A stretch of 64,000 nt of DNA. It comes from Joostella atrarenae. Lineage in GTDB: Bacteria > Bacteroidota > Bacteroidia > Flavobacteriales > Flavobacteriaceae. The notes beneath the pieces were generated by a model. It saw only the letters and a program-made list of their open reading frames with translations. It was not told where the DNA came from and searched no databases. Positions 1 through 10,600 of the stretch are shown piece by piece. The first letter of the stretch is position 1; each line of letters opens with the position of its first letter. The translations under genes were made by a program, and so were the position numbers. The stretch covers positions 496,001-560,000 of the forward strand of contig NZ_JAETXX010000001.1 in assembly GCF_021764745.1 (NCBI RefSeq), in the 5' to 3' direction.

Positions 1-14
1 TTGGGAAGATATTT

Positions 15-218
15 TTATTTGAAGAGTTTCTTTGATAGTTTTAAGGCGAGTACATTTTTAATAACAAAATTTGCAGCCTTACCAACCACACTTAAAAACC
101 CAAGATCTTCTTTTAAACCGTTATAGTTCAATTTGATTTCCTCCTTAGAAATATCCTTCTTAAGACGGAGTATCTTTAGGTCTTTATCAATCTCTTCAAA
201 AGAAGTATAAACTTTCAT
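15..218 (-). CDS. DUF6327-like small protein
   Basis: A 67-residue soluble protein with a charged, lysine-rich N-terminal half (TSFEEIDKDLKILRLKK) likely to form a helix, and a short hydrophobic C-terminal stretch. It resembles the small flavobacterial DUF6327 family, usually found beside holin-like and YtxH genes. The same order is seen here: it is the last gene of a minus-strand trio with the genes at 299 and 663. Function is unknown; a role with its membrane neighbours in envelope stress is an inference from context only. Confidence 0.7.
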   Translation of the reverse strand: MKVYTSFEEIDKDLKILRLKKDISKEEIKLNYNGLKEDLGFLSVVGKAANFVIKNVLALKLSKKLFK

Positions 219-298
219 ATTTTTTTAGTGTTATAAAATAAGTTGGTATTAAAATTTAAATCAGCGATTTAAGACGTTAGTCTAGATTATTTCAAGGT

Positions 299-652
299 CT
301 AATCTTCGTCAAAAAAGTCGCTAGATGCTTTCATTAATACTTTTCTCTCTATAGTTTTTCTAAAGCCATAATAAACAATTACAGCAATTAGAATGTAAGA
401 AGCCCCAAGGATTAAAAATCCTAACCCTAAGTTGTCTAACCAAGCGCCTAAAAATAAAGCGATGGAAAAAGTAAGCAAAAGCATGGCTCCAAAAAGGATT
501 GCTCCAATGATTATAAAAGTAATCATTGAAGTAGTCCCTTTAGTTAATTTTTTAAATGCACTTAAACGATAGTAGTCATAATTAGTTTCCAAGAATTCTT
601 GGGCGCTTTTATTAAGGCCTTCTACGTTATCTGATATGTTGTTTAAAGACAT
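299..652 (-). CDS. Phage holin family (holin-X-like) membrane protein
   Basis: A 117-residue protein with two strongly hydrophobic segments at about residues 42-68 and 76-96, a charged N-terminus and an acidic end (DFFDED). This fits the Phage_holin_3_6/Holin-X type that bacteria carry as a housekeeping membrane protein, not as part of a prophage; there are no phage genes around it. It lies 10 bp from the YtxH gene and precedes the DUF6327 gene, a trio common in flavobacteria. The true role is unknown; it probably shapes or protects the inner membrane under stress. Confidence 0.75.
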   Translation of the reverse strand: MSLNNISDNVEGLNKSAQEFLETNYDYYRLSAFKKLTKGTTSMITFIIIGAILFGAMLLLTFSIALFLGAWLDNLGLGFLILGASYILIAVIVYYGFRKTIERKVLMKASSDFFDED

Positions 653-662
653 AAATTATTGT

Positions 663-1013
663 CTATTTTGTTGCGTTACTTACTTCCTTTTGAAGTTTTG
701 CATTTTTAGATCTTAAGTCTTCTAACTTTTCTTCTAGTGCTACAAGAATATCATCTGCTTTGTAGCTCATTGTAGATAATGTATCTTCCAATTTAGCTTC
801 AAACTCTACTCTTGCCTTATCAGCTTTACTTCCTAATTGAGAAGTTGTTTTTTTTAGCTGTTTTTCTAACTCTTTCTGAGTCTTTTTAGCATTTTTCTTT
901 ATGTTTTTTCTTGTAACATCACCTTTTTCTGGAGCATATAAGATACCTATCCCAGCACCAATTGCTGCTCCTGTTAATAATGCTAATAGTGTATTTCCTG
1001 TGTTGCTTGACAT
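663..1013 (-). CDS. YtxH domain-containing protein
   Basis: About 116 residues starting MSSNTGNTLLALL. One N-terminal membrane segment (about residues 6-28, rich in Gly and Ala: LLTGAAIGAGIGILYAPEKG) is followed by a long lysine/glutamate-rich coiled coil. This is the YtxH pattern of a membrane-anchored helical protein linked to general stress in other bacteria. I chose the internal ATG at 1013 because the 18 codons before it translate to a non-protein-like stretch lying in the promoter region. First gene of the trio; a palindrome sits at 1053-1065 just upstream. Confidence 0.8.
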   Translation of the reverse strand: MSSNTGNTLLALLTGAAIGAGIGILYAPEKGDVTRKNIKKNAKKTQKELEKQLKKTTSQLGSKADKARVEFEAKLEDTLSTMSYKADDILVALEEKLEDLRSKNAKLQKEVSNATK

Positions 1014-1052
1014 AATTGTATGAATTGAATTTATAATATGTGTTAATTGATA

Positions 1053-1065
1053 GTATCTAAGATAC
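1053..1065. promoter_or_regulatory. Perfect palindrome upstream of YtxH operon
   Basis: GTATCT-A-AGATAC is a perfect 6+1+6 inverted repeat, 40 bp upstream of the chosen YtxH start. It is short and could occur by chance in AT-rich DNA, but its position suits an operator for the stress-type operon. Confidence 0.3.
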
Positions 1066-1135
1066 ATAAAATGAGAGAATTTTACGAATAAAATACTGTA
1101 ATTAGCCTATTATTAACACTGTATGTTAAAGAAAT

Positions 1136-1164
1136 AAAAAAAGCACCCTATAAAGGATGCTTTT
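1136..1164 (-). terminator. Terminator of glnS
   Basis: Stem AAAAGCA(C)CC / GG(A)TGCTTTT with loop TATAAA, giving a run of T on the minus strand just after the glnS stop. The flanking A and T runs mean it could also act from the other side. Confidence 0.8.
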
Positions 1165-1185
1165 AGAATATAATTTATATTTATT

Positions 1186-2868
1186 TTAGGACTTATCTAA
1201 TTTTGCCCAGCTATCGCGAAGTCCTACTGTTTTATTAAAAACAATATTGTCTTTTGTAGAATCTTTATCTACACTGAAATAGCCTATTCTCTGAAACTGG
1301 AAATGATCACCAGCTTCCGCAGTATTAATACTAGGCTCTATATACCCTTTAATTACAGTAAGTGAATTTGGATTTAAAAACTCCATAAAATCCTTTCCTT
1401 CATGTCGGTCTGGCTCTGCTTCTGTAAATAAACGATCATATTGGCGCACTTCTACTTCTGTTGCGTGTGGTATAGAAACCCAATGTAGCGTACCTTTTAC
1501 CTTACGTTGGCTTTCTTCGGTTCCACTTCCACTTTTACTCAACGGATCGTAAGTACAATGAACTTCTATAATATTACCTTCATCATCTTTTATAGCCTTT
1601 TCAGCTTTTATAATGTAAGCACCCTTTAATCGAACTTCTCCTCCTAATTTTAAACGGAAGAATTTTCTGTTTGCTTCTTCTCTAAAATCTTCTTGCTCAA
1701 TGTATATTTCTCTTGAAAAAGGAACTTTTCTGTAAGTAAGTACTTCTGCTTCAGGATTGTTCTCTGTTTCAATATACTCATCGGTATTTTCAGGATAGTT
1801 AGTTATAACAACCTTTAGAGGATTTAAAACAGCCATAATACGTGGCGATTTCTTATTTAAATCTTCACGTGCATGAAATTCTAATAAAGAAACATCAATA
1901 AGGTTGTCTCTTTTTGCAATACCGATAGTTTTAGCAAAATTCTTTATAGATTCAGGAGTATATCCTCTTCTTCTAAGTCCAGAAATAGTTGGCATTCTTG
2001 GATCGTCCCAACCGTTTACAACACCTTCTTCTACCAAACGAAGTAATTTTCGCTTACTAACAATAGTATGACTTAAATTTCTTCTAGCAAATTCGCGCTG
2101 TTTTGGTTGCACTTTAGAAGGTTCTGTAACTTGTTCTAAAAACCAGTTGTATAATTCACGGTGCATCCCAAATTCTAAAGTACAAAAGGAGTGAGATACT
2201 TGCTCAATATAATCGCTTTCTCCATGTGTCCAGTCGTACATCGGATAAATACACCAATCGGTATTTGTTCTATGATGAGCTTTGTGTAGAATACGATACA
2301 TAATTGGGTCTCGCATCAACATATTTGACGAACTCATATCTATTTTAGCACGTAATACATGTGCTCCAGAATCAAATTCCCCATTTTTCATACGTTGAAA
2401 AAGGTCTAAGTTTTCTTCTACGGAACGATTTCTGTATGGACTGTCGGTTCCAGGAGTTGTAGGAGTTCCTTTTTGAGCTGCTATTTCTTCTGAAGTCTGA
2501 CTATCAACATATGCCTTTCCATTTTTAATAAATTCTACAGCCCAATCGAATAATTGCTGAAAATAGTCGGATGCATAACGCTCTTCTTTCCATTCATAGC
2601 CTAGCCATTCTACATCTCGCTTAATAGCATCTACATATTCTTGTTCTTCTTTGGCTGGATTTGTATCGTCAAACCTAAGATTTACAGGAGCATTATATCT
2701 TTCTCCAAGACCAAAGTTTAAACATATAGAACTTGCGTGCCCTATGTGTAAATAACCATTTGGTTCAGGAGGAAAACGAAAACGTAATTTCTCCTTATCG
2801 AAGCCCTCTTTAATGTCGTCTTCAATAATATGCTCGATAAAATTTAATGATTTTTCTTCTTCTGCCAT
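1186..2868 (-). CDS. glnS: Glutamine--tRNA ligase
   Basis: A 560-residue class I aminoacyl-tRNA synthetase that charges tRNA-Gln with glutamine in the cytoplasm; length matches the bacterial enzyme (about 550). Visible signatures are the HIGH motif in PNGYLHIGHA (about residues 36-45), a KMSKS-type motif in VSKRKLLRLV (about residue 271-280), the catalytic-domain stretch CIYPMYDWTHGESD, and the C-terminal anticodon-binding beta-barrels. The chosen ATG is standard. A perfect -7 element lies 22 bp upstream and a terminator follows. It is a single-gene unit, and its presence implies direct tRNA-Gln charging. Confidence 0.97.
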   Translation of the reverse strand: MAEEEKSLNFIEHIIEDDIKEGFDKEKLRFRFPPEPNGYLHIGHASSICLNFGLGERYNAPVNLRFDDTNPAKEEQEYVDAIKRDVEWLGYEWKEERYASDYFQQLFDWAVEFIKNGKAYVDSQTSEEIAAQKGTPTTPGTDSPYRNRSVEENLDLFQRMKNGEFDSGAHVLRAKIDMSSSNMLMRDPIMYRILHKAHHRTNTDWCIYPMYDWTHGESDYIEQVSHSFCTLEFGMHRELYNWFLEQVTEPSKVQPKQREFARRNLSHTIVSKRKLLRLVEEGVVNGWDDPRMPTISGLRRRGYTPESIKNFAKTIGIAKRDNLIDVSLLEFHAREDLNKKSPRIMAVLNPLKVVITNYPENTDEYIETENNPEAEVLTYRKVPFSREIYIEQEDFREEANRKFFRLKLGGEVRLKGAYIIKAEKAIKDDEGNIIEVHCTYDPLSKSGSGTEESQRKVKGTLHWVSIPHATEVEVRQYDRLFTEAEPDRHEGKDFMEFLNPNSLTVIKGYIEPSINTAEAGDHFQFQRIGYFSVDKDSTKDNIVFNKTVGLRDSWAKLDKS

Positions 2869-2889
2869 TTTATATAAAACTTATGCTTG

Positions 2890-2897
2890 CAAAATTA
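2890..2897 (-). promoter_or_regulatory. -7 element of glnS
   Basis: On the minus strand the sequence reads TAATTTTG, a full match to the Bacteroidota TAnnTTTG element, 21 bases before the glnS ATG. No clear TTG is seen at the -33 position. Confidence 0.5.
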
Positions 2898-3259
2898 CGT
2901 AAATTTTACAGTGATTTTTAATGTTCATGCCTATTTAAATAGTGGAACTCCGTCAGGAGGTATGAAATTTCGTTAAATAAATCAATTCCTTTTGTTTTAA
3001 ACAAGAATTTATCAGCAAAAAGAGCTTATTTTTCATTTTTTTAACCTCAAAATTTCGAGTTATTAACAATTTTAAAGCTGTTTTTCTTTTAATTGATGAA
3101 AAGCAAAAACTTCTAAAAACCGCTGTATTTGTGGGGATAATATTACAAACCGATTAGTATCTTTTGATTACTGATTGTGGATAACTTTACTAAAAGCACT
3201 CTAGACATATAAAAATGCTCGTTTCACCACAAAACATCAGTAGTGTTGAAAAAATCTAA
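2898..3259. other. Intergenic region without a gene
   Basis: AT-rich divergent spacer between glnS and the sprC-like gene. I see no tRNA, no plausible reading frame and no strong hairpin (only a 4-bp CTCC/GGAG pair near 2947). It probably holds 5' regulatory sequence of the long gliding operon. Confidence 0.5.
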
Positions 3260-3296
3260 TAACTTTGGTTTTCTATAATAGAAAGTTGTTACTTTG
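3260..3296 (+). promoter_or_regulatory. Promoter region of the sprCDBF-like operon
   Basis: TAACTTTG at 3260-3267 is a full match to TAnnTTTG. A second reading is TTTG (3264-3267), 21 bp, TTACTTTG (3289-3296), which has good -33/-7 spacing with one mismatch in the -7 box. Either would place a start upstream of the ATG at 3324. The two candidates overlap and cannot be separated by eye. Confidence 0.5.
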
Positions 3297-3323
3297 TGAT
3301 TGCCCAAATTAAAAAATGAACTA

Positions 3324-5513
3324 ATGAATAGACCTTTACCCAAAAATTCTATTCGTCTTTGCCTACTGTCTCTCCTTATGGGAGTTACAACTGCACAAGC
3401 GCAAGATTTAAAGAAGCCTATTTTAGGTTTCTCAGATGCTTGTTCATCCAAAGACTTTAATAGTTTTACAGTCCAATTTAAGTGGGATCCTACTCCAATC
3501 GTAGCTTCCGACAACGAGTTTATTATAGAACTTTCTAGTGCAGATGGAAGTTTTAATTCTCCAAGAACACTTGCAAGTGTAAGTGACAAAAACACCACAT
3601 TCGATTTTAATTTTGAATTCGCAATGCCCGAAGATGTACGTGGCGAGAATTACAAAGTTCGCGTTCGCAGTACAAATCCGAAACAGGTAAGTCCAGAAAG
3701 TAATCCTTTTGGGGCATATTTCCTTAACGTTTCCGAGCCTTTAGTAGTTAATAATTTTGAAGAAGCTTCCGTTTGTGAAGCTACTACCGTTTATCTTGAA
3801 GTTGATAATTATCCAAATGAAGGTGCCTATAATTGGTACAAGGATATGTCGCTACTTCCAGGGGAAAATGGCCCTTCAATAGAAGTGTCTGAACCTGGAA
3901 TTTATTTCGCAGAAATAGATTACGGTACATATTGTTCTACTTCTACAGCTTCTAATTTGGTTGAGGTTTATATAGAAAACTCGATTGGTGTTGAATTAAT
4001 AGGGGCTAAGAAAGTATCGCTTTGCGAAGATCAAACTTATACATTAACTACCGATCTTGTTGATGAAACGGTAATTTATGCATGGTATAAAAACGATGAA
4101 CTTATAGTTAAAAATAATAGCAATACGCTAGAAGTAAAAGGTAACGACCCAGGTTTTGCGGGAGATTATTATGTAGAAATTGAAAGACCGGGAGGGTGTA
4201 ATGAGAAAACATCAGTCGTTCAAATAAATGCTGGGAGCTTTAATCTTGCTTTAGAGACACCACAAGGAACTATGGTTTTGCCACAGCAAACGATAGAAAT
4301 AATTGCAAATACCAATGCAGTATCACCAACATATGCTTGGTATAGAAATGGTACTTTATTAGCTAATGAAACAAATAGTAAGCTTTTAGTTTCTGTAGGT
4401 GGTGATTATTATGCAAAGATCACACAAGAAGAAGGTTGTACCGCAAGCAGAACAACAGATGCTATTACTGTTACGGAACCAACAGATTACACGGCTTCTA
4501 TTGCTGCTGAAAATTATACTGCTTGCCAAAGTAATTCAGTAAGTCTTATTCTTGGAGATGTAGAAACTACAGACTCCGATGGAACACCATATGTTTTACC
4601 AGAATCAGCATTAACATCTGCTAAATACCAATGGGTATATAATAACAATCCTATTGCTGGAGAAACAGGATCAAGCATCACTGTTTCTGATGTGAAACTT
4701 AGTGGAGCATATTCATTAAGCATAACTTTAGAAGGAGGAATAGCGGTTACATCAAATACTTTTGATGTGAAATTAGGAGTTCAAGAATCACCAGTATTAA
4801 CAGGAACGGGAACGGTTACTTGTGAAAATGGTGAAATGATAGAAATAAATTCTTCCGTAGTAAATAGCGAATATAAATATGTTTGGTATCGTAATGGTGT
4901 GGAGTTAACAGAGTCATCACCAAGTTTCACTACAAATCTTTCAGGAACATATCAGTTAGAAATAGCTGCTTACGGTTGTTCTGTTACTTCAAATGAATAT
5001 ATAATAAATCAGTTTGATGATTCTGTAGTTACTATTGATGCTTCACAAACTATAGCAATTCCAGAAGGAGATAGTAAAGTAGTTACAGCTGCTGGAGGAG
5101 ATTCTTATCAATGGTTCAATACCGAAAATGAACTTATTAGTAATGGTGCTTCGGTAACATTATCTGAAGTTGGAGAATATATAGTATTGGTATCGGTTGG
5201 CGATTGTCAAGTATCAAAAAAGGTAACAGTAACAGACGTTGTTAGTTTGGTGGTGCCAAATGTAATTACTCCAAACGGAGATGGTTATAACGACCTATGG
5301 ATTATTCCTAGCTCTTATGCATATCAAGAAAATATTACTATAAATATATACGAACAATCAGGGGCTCCTGTTTATTCAACAAACGATTATCAAAATAACT
5401 GGCCTGAGTCTTCAAGTATTACCTATTCTGGTGGTAGACCGCCTATTTACTACTATAAAATAACAAAAGGTAAAGAAACTTTGAAGCAAGGAACCATAAC
5501 TGTAATTAAATAA
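3324..5513 (+). CDS. sprC: SprC-like protein with gliding C-terminal domain
   Basis: About 729 residues: a signal peptide ending near TTAQAQ, several immunoglobulin/PKD-like beta repeats marked by recurring (Y/F)xWY(K/R)(D/N)G motifs and paired cysteines, and a C-terminal gliding-associated CHU_C domain from about residue 642 (VVPNVITPNGDGYNDLW). That domain sends proteins out through type IX secretion. The ATG at 3324 is preferred over the TTG eight codons earlier. First gene of an operon whose order matches Flavobacterium johnsoniae sprC-sprD-sprB-sprF; it stops 5 bp before the next start. The symbol rests on gene order and domain type, not on an alignment. Confidence 0.75.
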   Translation: MNRPLPKNSIRLCLLSLLMGVTTAQAQDLKKPILGFSDACSSKDFNSFTVQFKWDPTPIVASDNEFIIELSSADGSFNSPRTLASVSDKNTTFDFNFEFAMPEDVRGENYKVRVRSTNPKQVSPESNPFGAYFLNVSEPLVVNNFEEASVCEATTVYLEVDNYPNEGAYNWYKDMSLLPGENGPSIEVSEPGIYFAEIDYGTYCSTSTASNLVEVYIENSIGVELIGAKKVSLCEDQTYTLTTDLVDETVIYAWYKNDELIVKNNSNTLEVKGNDPGFAGDYYVEIERPGGCNEKTSVVQINAGSFNLALETPQGTMVLPQQTIEIIANTNAVSPTYAWYRNGTLLANETNSKLLVSVGGDYYAKITQEEGCTASRTTDAITVTEPTDYTASIAAENYTACQSNSVSLILGDVETTDSDGTPYVLPESALTSAKYQWVYNNNPIAGETGSSITVSDVKLSGAYSLSITLEGGIAVTSNTFDVKLGVQESPVLTGTGTVTCENGEMIEINSSVVNSEYKYVWYRNGVELTESSPSFTTNLSGTYQLEIAAYGCSVTSNEYIINQFDDSVVTIDASQTIAIPEGDSKVVTAAGGDSYQWFNTENELISNGASVTLSEVGEYIVLVSVGDCQVSKKVTVTDVVSLVVPNVITPNGDGYNDLWIIPSSYAYQENITINIYEQSGAPVYSTNDYQNNWPESSSITYSGGRPPIYYYKITKGKETLKQGTITVIK

Positions 5514-5518
5514 AAAGA

Positions 5519-7630
5519 ATGAAATACAGGTTCATATTAATCCTACTTATGCTGTCATCTTTCTGTGTCTCCGCACAGGAAGATGCGCCTGTGGCTTCTA
5601 TTAATATCCCTGCACAAAACTTATTGAAGTTTAATCGCTTCGTTATTAATCCAACCTTTTCTACCGTACATGAAGACAACTCATATTTAAACCTTTATCA
5701 TAGAAATCAATGGGTAAGTTTTGATGATAATTATCAAACTTATTTAGGAAGTTATTCAGGAAGAATAGGCGACCGTTCTGGATTAGGTTTAAGCGTTTAT
5801 CATCAACGTTTTGGAACTATTGCTAACTTTGGTGTGATGGCAAATTATGCATACGGAATACGATTGTCCGAAATAAGTAATCTTACTTTTGGTTTTAATG
5901 TTTCTTATTATAATAGTGGTGTAGATAAAGGTAATATCAATTCATCTCAGCCAGATGATCCAACCATTGCAAACTTACAAGATGGTTCTTTGATATCTTT
6001 TCAACCAGGAATCAACCTTTCTATAGGGAAGTTTGATGTTGGTTTTTATGCTGAAAATGCATTTGATTATAACTTAAGAACAAGCGAATCTCTTACCGAT
6101 TTTCAAGATAAAACTTTTACGGGTCACTTAATGTATACCAATCGGTTTGAAAATGGATCTGGTATTATGAAAGATGCTAGATTATCTGCTTTAACAAGAG
6201 TTAGAAGAGTGGGAGAAGAAGACCTAAATTTATCTGGAAGTATCATTCTAGACTTACCAAAATTAGGATGGGTTCAAACAGGATATGATGATTACTACGG
6301 ATTGGCTGCTGGTTTAGGATTTAATATTACAAACAGACTTTCTCTAGGTTATACTATTGAAAAAGGTATAAGCGGACAAGTTTCAAATTTTGGTGTTACT
6401 CATGAGGTAAACTTTGCATATTCATTTCAGCCTACACTTAGTGAAAATCGTGTTTTTGAAGATTTAGAGGAAGATGAAAACCTACTTTTAGTAGATAATG
6501 AAGAAGTTCAAGATACAATTACAGATAAGGATGCAGAAATAGAACGACTCAGAAATCTAGTTGCAGAAAACAACATGATCATAGATGAGATGATGTTCAA
6601 ACAAGATTCGATGGAAGAAGCTAGAAAGAACGACATCAATAAGCGTTTTGCATATATAATTAAGTATGTAAATGATAACAAGGGCAAAGGTAATGAGCAA
6701 GAAGTAAAAGCTCGTGCAGTTGCTATGATGAAAGAAATAGATAATGATGCCTACGAAAAGGCGGAAGCAAAATATAACAGTGATTATAATGATATTGGAA
6801 CTGCTAATAAGCGTTCCTATGCGAAAGCAAATACCGTAAATAATAATGAGGTTTCCCCAAAACCGAAGCGTGGCAAAACTAACGTAAGCGCTACTAAAAA
6901 ATTAGTAACATCTACTACCAACCTAACCGACGTAGAAAATGGAGCTTACGTTATTGCCAACGTTTTTAAAAGCGATAAATATCTTAACGCGTTTCTTCAA
7001 GATTTAGAAAGTAAAGGGATTTCTGCTGGCTATTTTGAGAAGGGCGATTTGAAATATGTGTATATAAAAAGATACTCATCTGTAGCAGATGCTAATGCAG
7101 CCTATGCTTCTCAGTTTAATGGTTTATATGATGGGGATGTATGGGTAATGAATATTAAAAACGATAATGCATCTCAACAGAAACCAATTTCTAATACAGC
7201 CTATGCTGATGCAGAAAATAGTACTGAACCTATTTTTAATAAAGAAAATACAAACCCAAATATCAATACGGAGGTAGCTATTTTAAACAACGGATTATCT
7301 CAATGTACCAATCGGTATGTTAACCGTATATTTAAATCGGATCACATTAATCTTGTAGAGGAAGCTATTGCCGTAGATAATGATATTATTAGTAATCCTA
7401 ATAAGGGATATTACTTAATAGCGAATGTTTTTTCTGATGAAGAGAATGCCAAACGCTATTTAAAAGAATTAAAGAGTGAAGGTTATGATGCAAATATTTT
7501 TATCAATCCAAAAAATAATTATAGGTATGTGTACCTAAGTAAATATGATACTTGGCAAGGAGCCAAAAATTCGTATCGCACAAGCGTTAATTATAAGAAT
7601 GATATATGGATTATGCCCATGAAAACCTAG
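5519..7630 (+). CDS. sprD: SprD-like: PorP/SprF domain plus SPOR-like repeats
   Basis: 703 residues. Signal peptide (SSFCVSAQ), then a PorP/SprF-type outer-membrane beta-barrel domain (about 25-310; its opening LLKFNRFVINPTFS is typical). A coiled coil follows (about 337-375, AEIERLRNLVAENN), then a Lys/Asn-rich linker and two SPOR-like repeats (about 474-550 and 627-703) sharing (G)xYxIANVF, a tyrosine-rich YVYI/L strand and an IW(I/V)M-type end. SPOR folds bind peptidoglycan glycan strands in other bacteria, so it may tie the barrel to the wall. It sits between the sprC-like and sprB-like genes, as sprD does in F. johnsoniae. Confidence 0.75.
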   Translation: MKYRFILILLMLSSFCVSAQEDAPVASINIPAQNLLKFNRFVINPTFSTVHEDNSYLNLYHRNQWVSFDDNYQTYLGSYSGRIGDRSGLGLSVYHQRFGTIANFGVMANYAYGIRLSEISNLTFGFNVSYYNSGVDKGNINSSQPDDPTIANLQDGSLISFQPGINLSIGKFDVGFYAENAFDYNLRTSESLTDFQDKTFTGHLMYTNRFENGSGIMKDARLSALTRVRRVGEEDLNLSGSIILDLPKLGWVQTGYDDYYGLAAGLGFNITNRLSLGYTIEKGISGQVSNFGVTHEVNFAYSFQPTLSENRVFEDLEEDENLLLVDNEEVQDTITDKDAEIERLRNLVAENNMIIDEMMFKQDSMEEARKNDINKRFAYIIKYVNDNKGKGNEQEVKARAVAMMKEIDNDAYEKAEAKYNSDYNDIGTANKRSYAKANTVNNNEVSPKPKRGKTNVSATKKLVTSTTNLTDVENGAYVIANVFKSDKYLNAFLQDLESKGISAGYFEKGDLKYVYIKRYSSVADANAAYASQFNGLYDGDVWVMNIKNDNASQQKPISNTAYADAENSTEPIFNKENTNPNINTEVAILNNGLSQCTNRYVNRIFKSDHINLVEEAIAVDNDIISNPNKGYYLIANVFSDEENAKRYLKELKSEGYDANIFINPKNNYRYVYLSKYDTWQGAKNSYRTSVNYKNDIWIMPMKT

Positions 7631-7697
7631 TTATAAAAGAATAATAAAGACATACTAATTACATATTAATAGTAACAAGTCCCCAAAGCTTAACACT

Positions 7698-10600
7698 ATG
7701 AAAAACAACTACTTTACCTTAAATAGGTGTATCCTATTTGCATGCATGTTTTATGCATGTATCTCTTCTTTATCTGCTCAAGTTAAAAATGACTTCGACG
7801 TTAGATATCAAGATAATGTGCGTGGAGAACTTACATTTATTGCAAATAATATTGTTAATAGAGATTCTGGAAATAATAATAGACCAGAAGATCCATACAA
7901 TTCTACGGGGAATAGCTCCAGCTATAATGACAATTTAAATATGCAATATATAGATGTTGATTCTGATGGATCTACATTTAGTTCAAGTAGTGCTTCACTA
8001 TCTATTCCAGATCCAAGCTGTAGTAGAATTGCATATGCTGGTTTATATTGGTCTGCAGTTTATAAAGACAGAGACCGTAGTGATTTTAATCAAGTAAAGT
8101 TTAAAGTTCCAGGTGGGTCTTACGTTAACCTAACAGCAGATGAAATTCTATTTGATGGATATAACGACTCCGATTTTGGAAGTTATAGTCCATATGCATG
8201 TTATAAAGATGTTACTTCATTACTTACACCTTTAGCAAGTCCAGATGGGGAGTATTTTGTTGCAAATGTAAGAGCAAGTTCAGGAAGTTCTATTAGTGGA
8301 GGAATATCTGGGGGATGGACATTAGTAATTGTATATGAGAATCCTACATTAGCAGGTAAGTATATCACAACATTTGATGGTTATGCGGGTATAAAAAGTA
8401 GACAAAGTGTAGATATTCCTTATGATGGGTTTATTACTTTACCTAAACCTTTTCCTGTAAATGCAAAGATGGCAGTAGCTACCTTAGAAGGAGATAACCG
8501 TATTACCGGAGATAAACTTTCAATAAAGTCTAGTAAAAATAACTCATTTACTACTCTTGGAAATAGTGCAAACCCAAAAGACAATTTTTTTAATAGTAAT
8601 ATAACAATCGAAAACAGCATTGTTAATACTAGAAACCCAAACAGTAGAAATACTTTAGGTTGGGATGTAGATTTATTTACAATAGACAATCCAAATAATA
8701 AAGTAATTCCAAATGATGAAACAGCAGCTGTTTTAAGAGCTAGTTCTACACAAGATAAATATGATATATTTTTTAGTTCTTTTTCTGTAGAGGTAATAGA
8801 ACCAGACATGCAGCTTGCTAAGAATGTTTTTGACATTGATAATAATGATATTCAAGGAAAAGAAGTTGCGTTAGGGGAGGAAATAAAATATACCCTTTCT
8901 TTTGATAATATTGGAAATGATGACGGGACAAATTTTTCAATTAAAGATATTCTTCCTAAAAATGTAAATTTATTAAGCGTTAATCTTCCAGATGCAATTG
9001 GAGTAAATAGCATTACTTATACACACGATCCTGTTTCAAATGAAATCATATTTTCAATTCCAGATATTTATGCTGAAGTAGATAGGTCTTTATATACAAT
9101 TACAATTAATGTTCAAGTACAAGAAGACTGTGATAAGTTGAGAGACGCTTGTTCTAATATCATTCAGAATTTAGCTTATGCTTCTTATAGAGGTGTTTTA
9201 AATGATAATGAAATCTCTGAAGATCCAAGTGTATCAGGATTCGATAATTGTAATTTTGGTATTCCAGGATCTACAAATTTCTTACCTAATCTCGATGAAT
9301 GTAATTTTGAAAGAGAAATTGCAATGTGTGGAGATTCCGTAGATTTAATTGCTGGAGAAGGTTTTGATACTTACCAATGGTTTTTTCAGAATCCAGATGG
9401 AACTTATAGAGCATTAACAGGTGTTATAGAAGGTTCTAATGCAAATATCTATACTGCTACTAACTTCGGAAAATATAAAGTTGAAAAGAAAATAACTGAG
9501 CCTTGTAAAGACTTTGATGAGTTTATTACTGTAATCCCAAGAAGTAATAACCTTGAAAGTCCATTTGCAGATGTAGCAGATGAAATAGTTACCTGTACAA
9601 ATGATGGAACGCAACTTCCAAAATTCTTTTTATGTGGAACCAATGATGATAGAAATCTTAATGTTAGTTTCCCAGATGCTATAGAATTAGTATGGCAAAA
9701 AGTAGATGAAAGCTGTGCTGCACTTTCTGATGTTGAAGATTGTCCTACAAGAGATAATTCTTGTACTTGGAATACTGTTGGAACTGGAGATCAGTATTTA
9801 TTAGATGGTCCTGGAGAATATAGATTAGAGGTAAGATATCAAAATAACTGTTTTAATAGATTCTATTTTAAATCTTATGAAAATTCTGTAGATCCAAAAA
9901 TAGCTATACAAGATATTATTTGTGAAACGCAAGGAAAAATAGAAATTTCTGGAGTTGGTAATGGTTATGAGTATGCTATTGGATTGGCATCATCAGCATT
10001 TAATTCTTCTACTGCTGCTTGGCAAACAACAACGTCTTTTACTGTTAATGTTGCAGGAACTTATAATGTTTATATAAGACAAGAAGGAATCGACATTAAT
10101 GCAGGAGATAGAGAGCCTTGTTTATTTAAATTCGAAAATGTAATAATTGCAGATAGAGCTTTTGATGTTAGTGCAACTCCTAAAAACGCACTATGTTTTG
10201 ATGATAAAGGATCTATTAACGTTACCGTAGATGATGCCAGAGCATGGTATACGTATGTTTTAACAGATAGTGATGGAGATATTGTAGCTGAAGAAAGACA
10301 AACAGATGATAATAATTTTGTGTTTGTAGGTTTAGATCCTGGAGATTATAAGGTAAAAGTTACTACAATCGATAAATGTGAAGACATTATAGATGTAACA
10401 TTAACAGCACCAACAGAATTAAAATTAAACGCAGTTATAGATGAGAACGTTGCTTGTAATGACGGTAAAATCTCTTTAACAGCAAGCGGAGGTACTCCTA
10501 GTTATTCTTATGCTATTTGGAGCTATGTTCCAGCTGCTAGCGCAACAGCTTCAGCAATAAGTTATAGCGATATTGATGATATTCCTGCTTCAGAATACGA

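Noticed and set aside
299-1013. Prophage remnant suggested by the holin-like gene
   Set aside because: No other phage genes; the holin-X, YtxH, DUF6327 trio is a normal flavobacterial operon.
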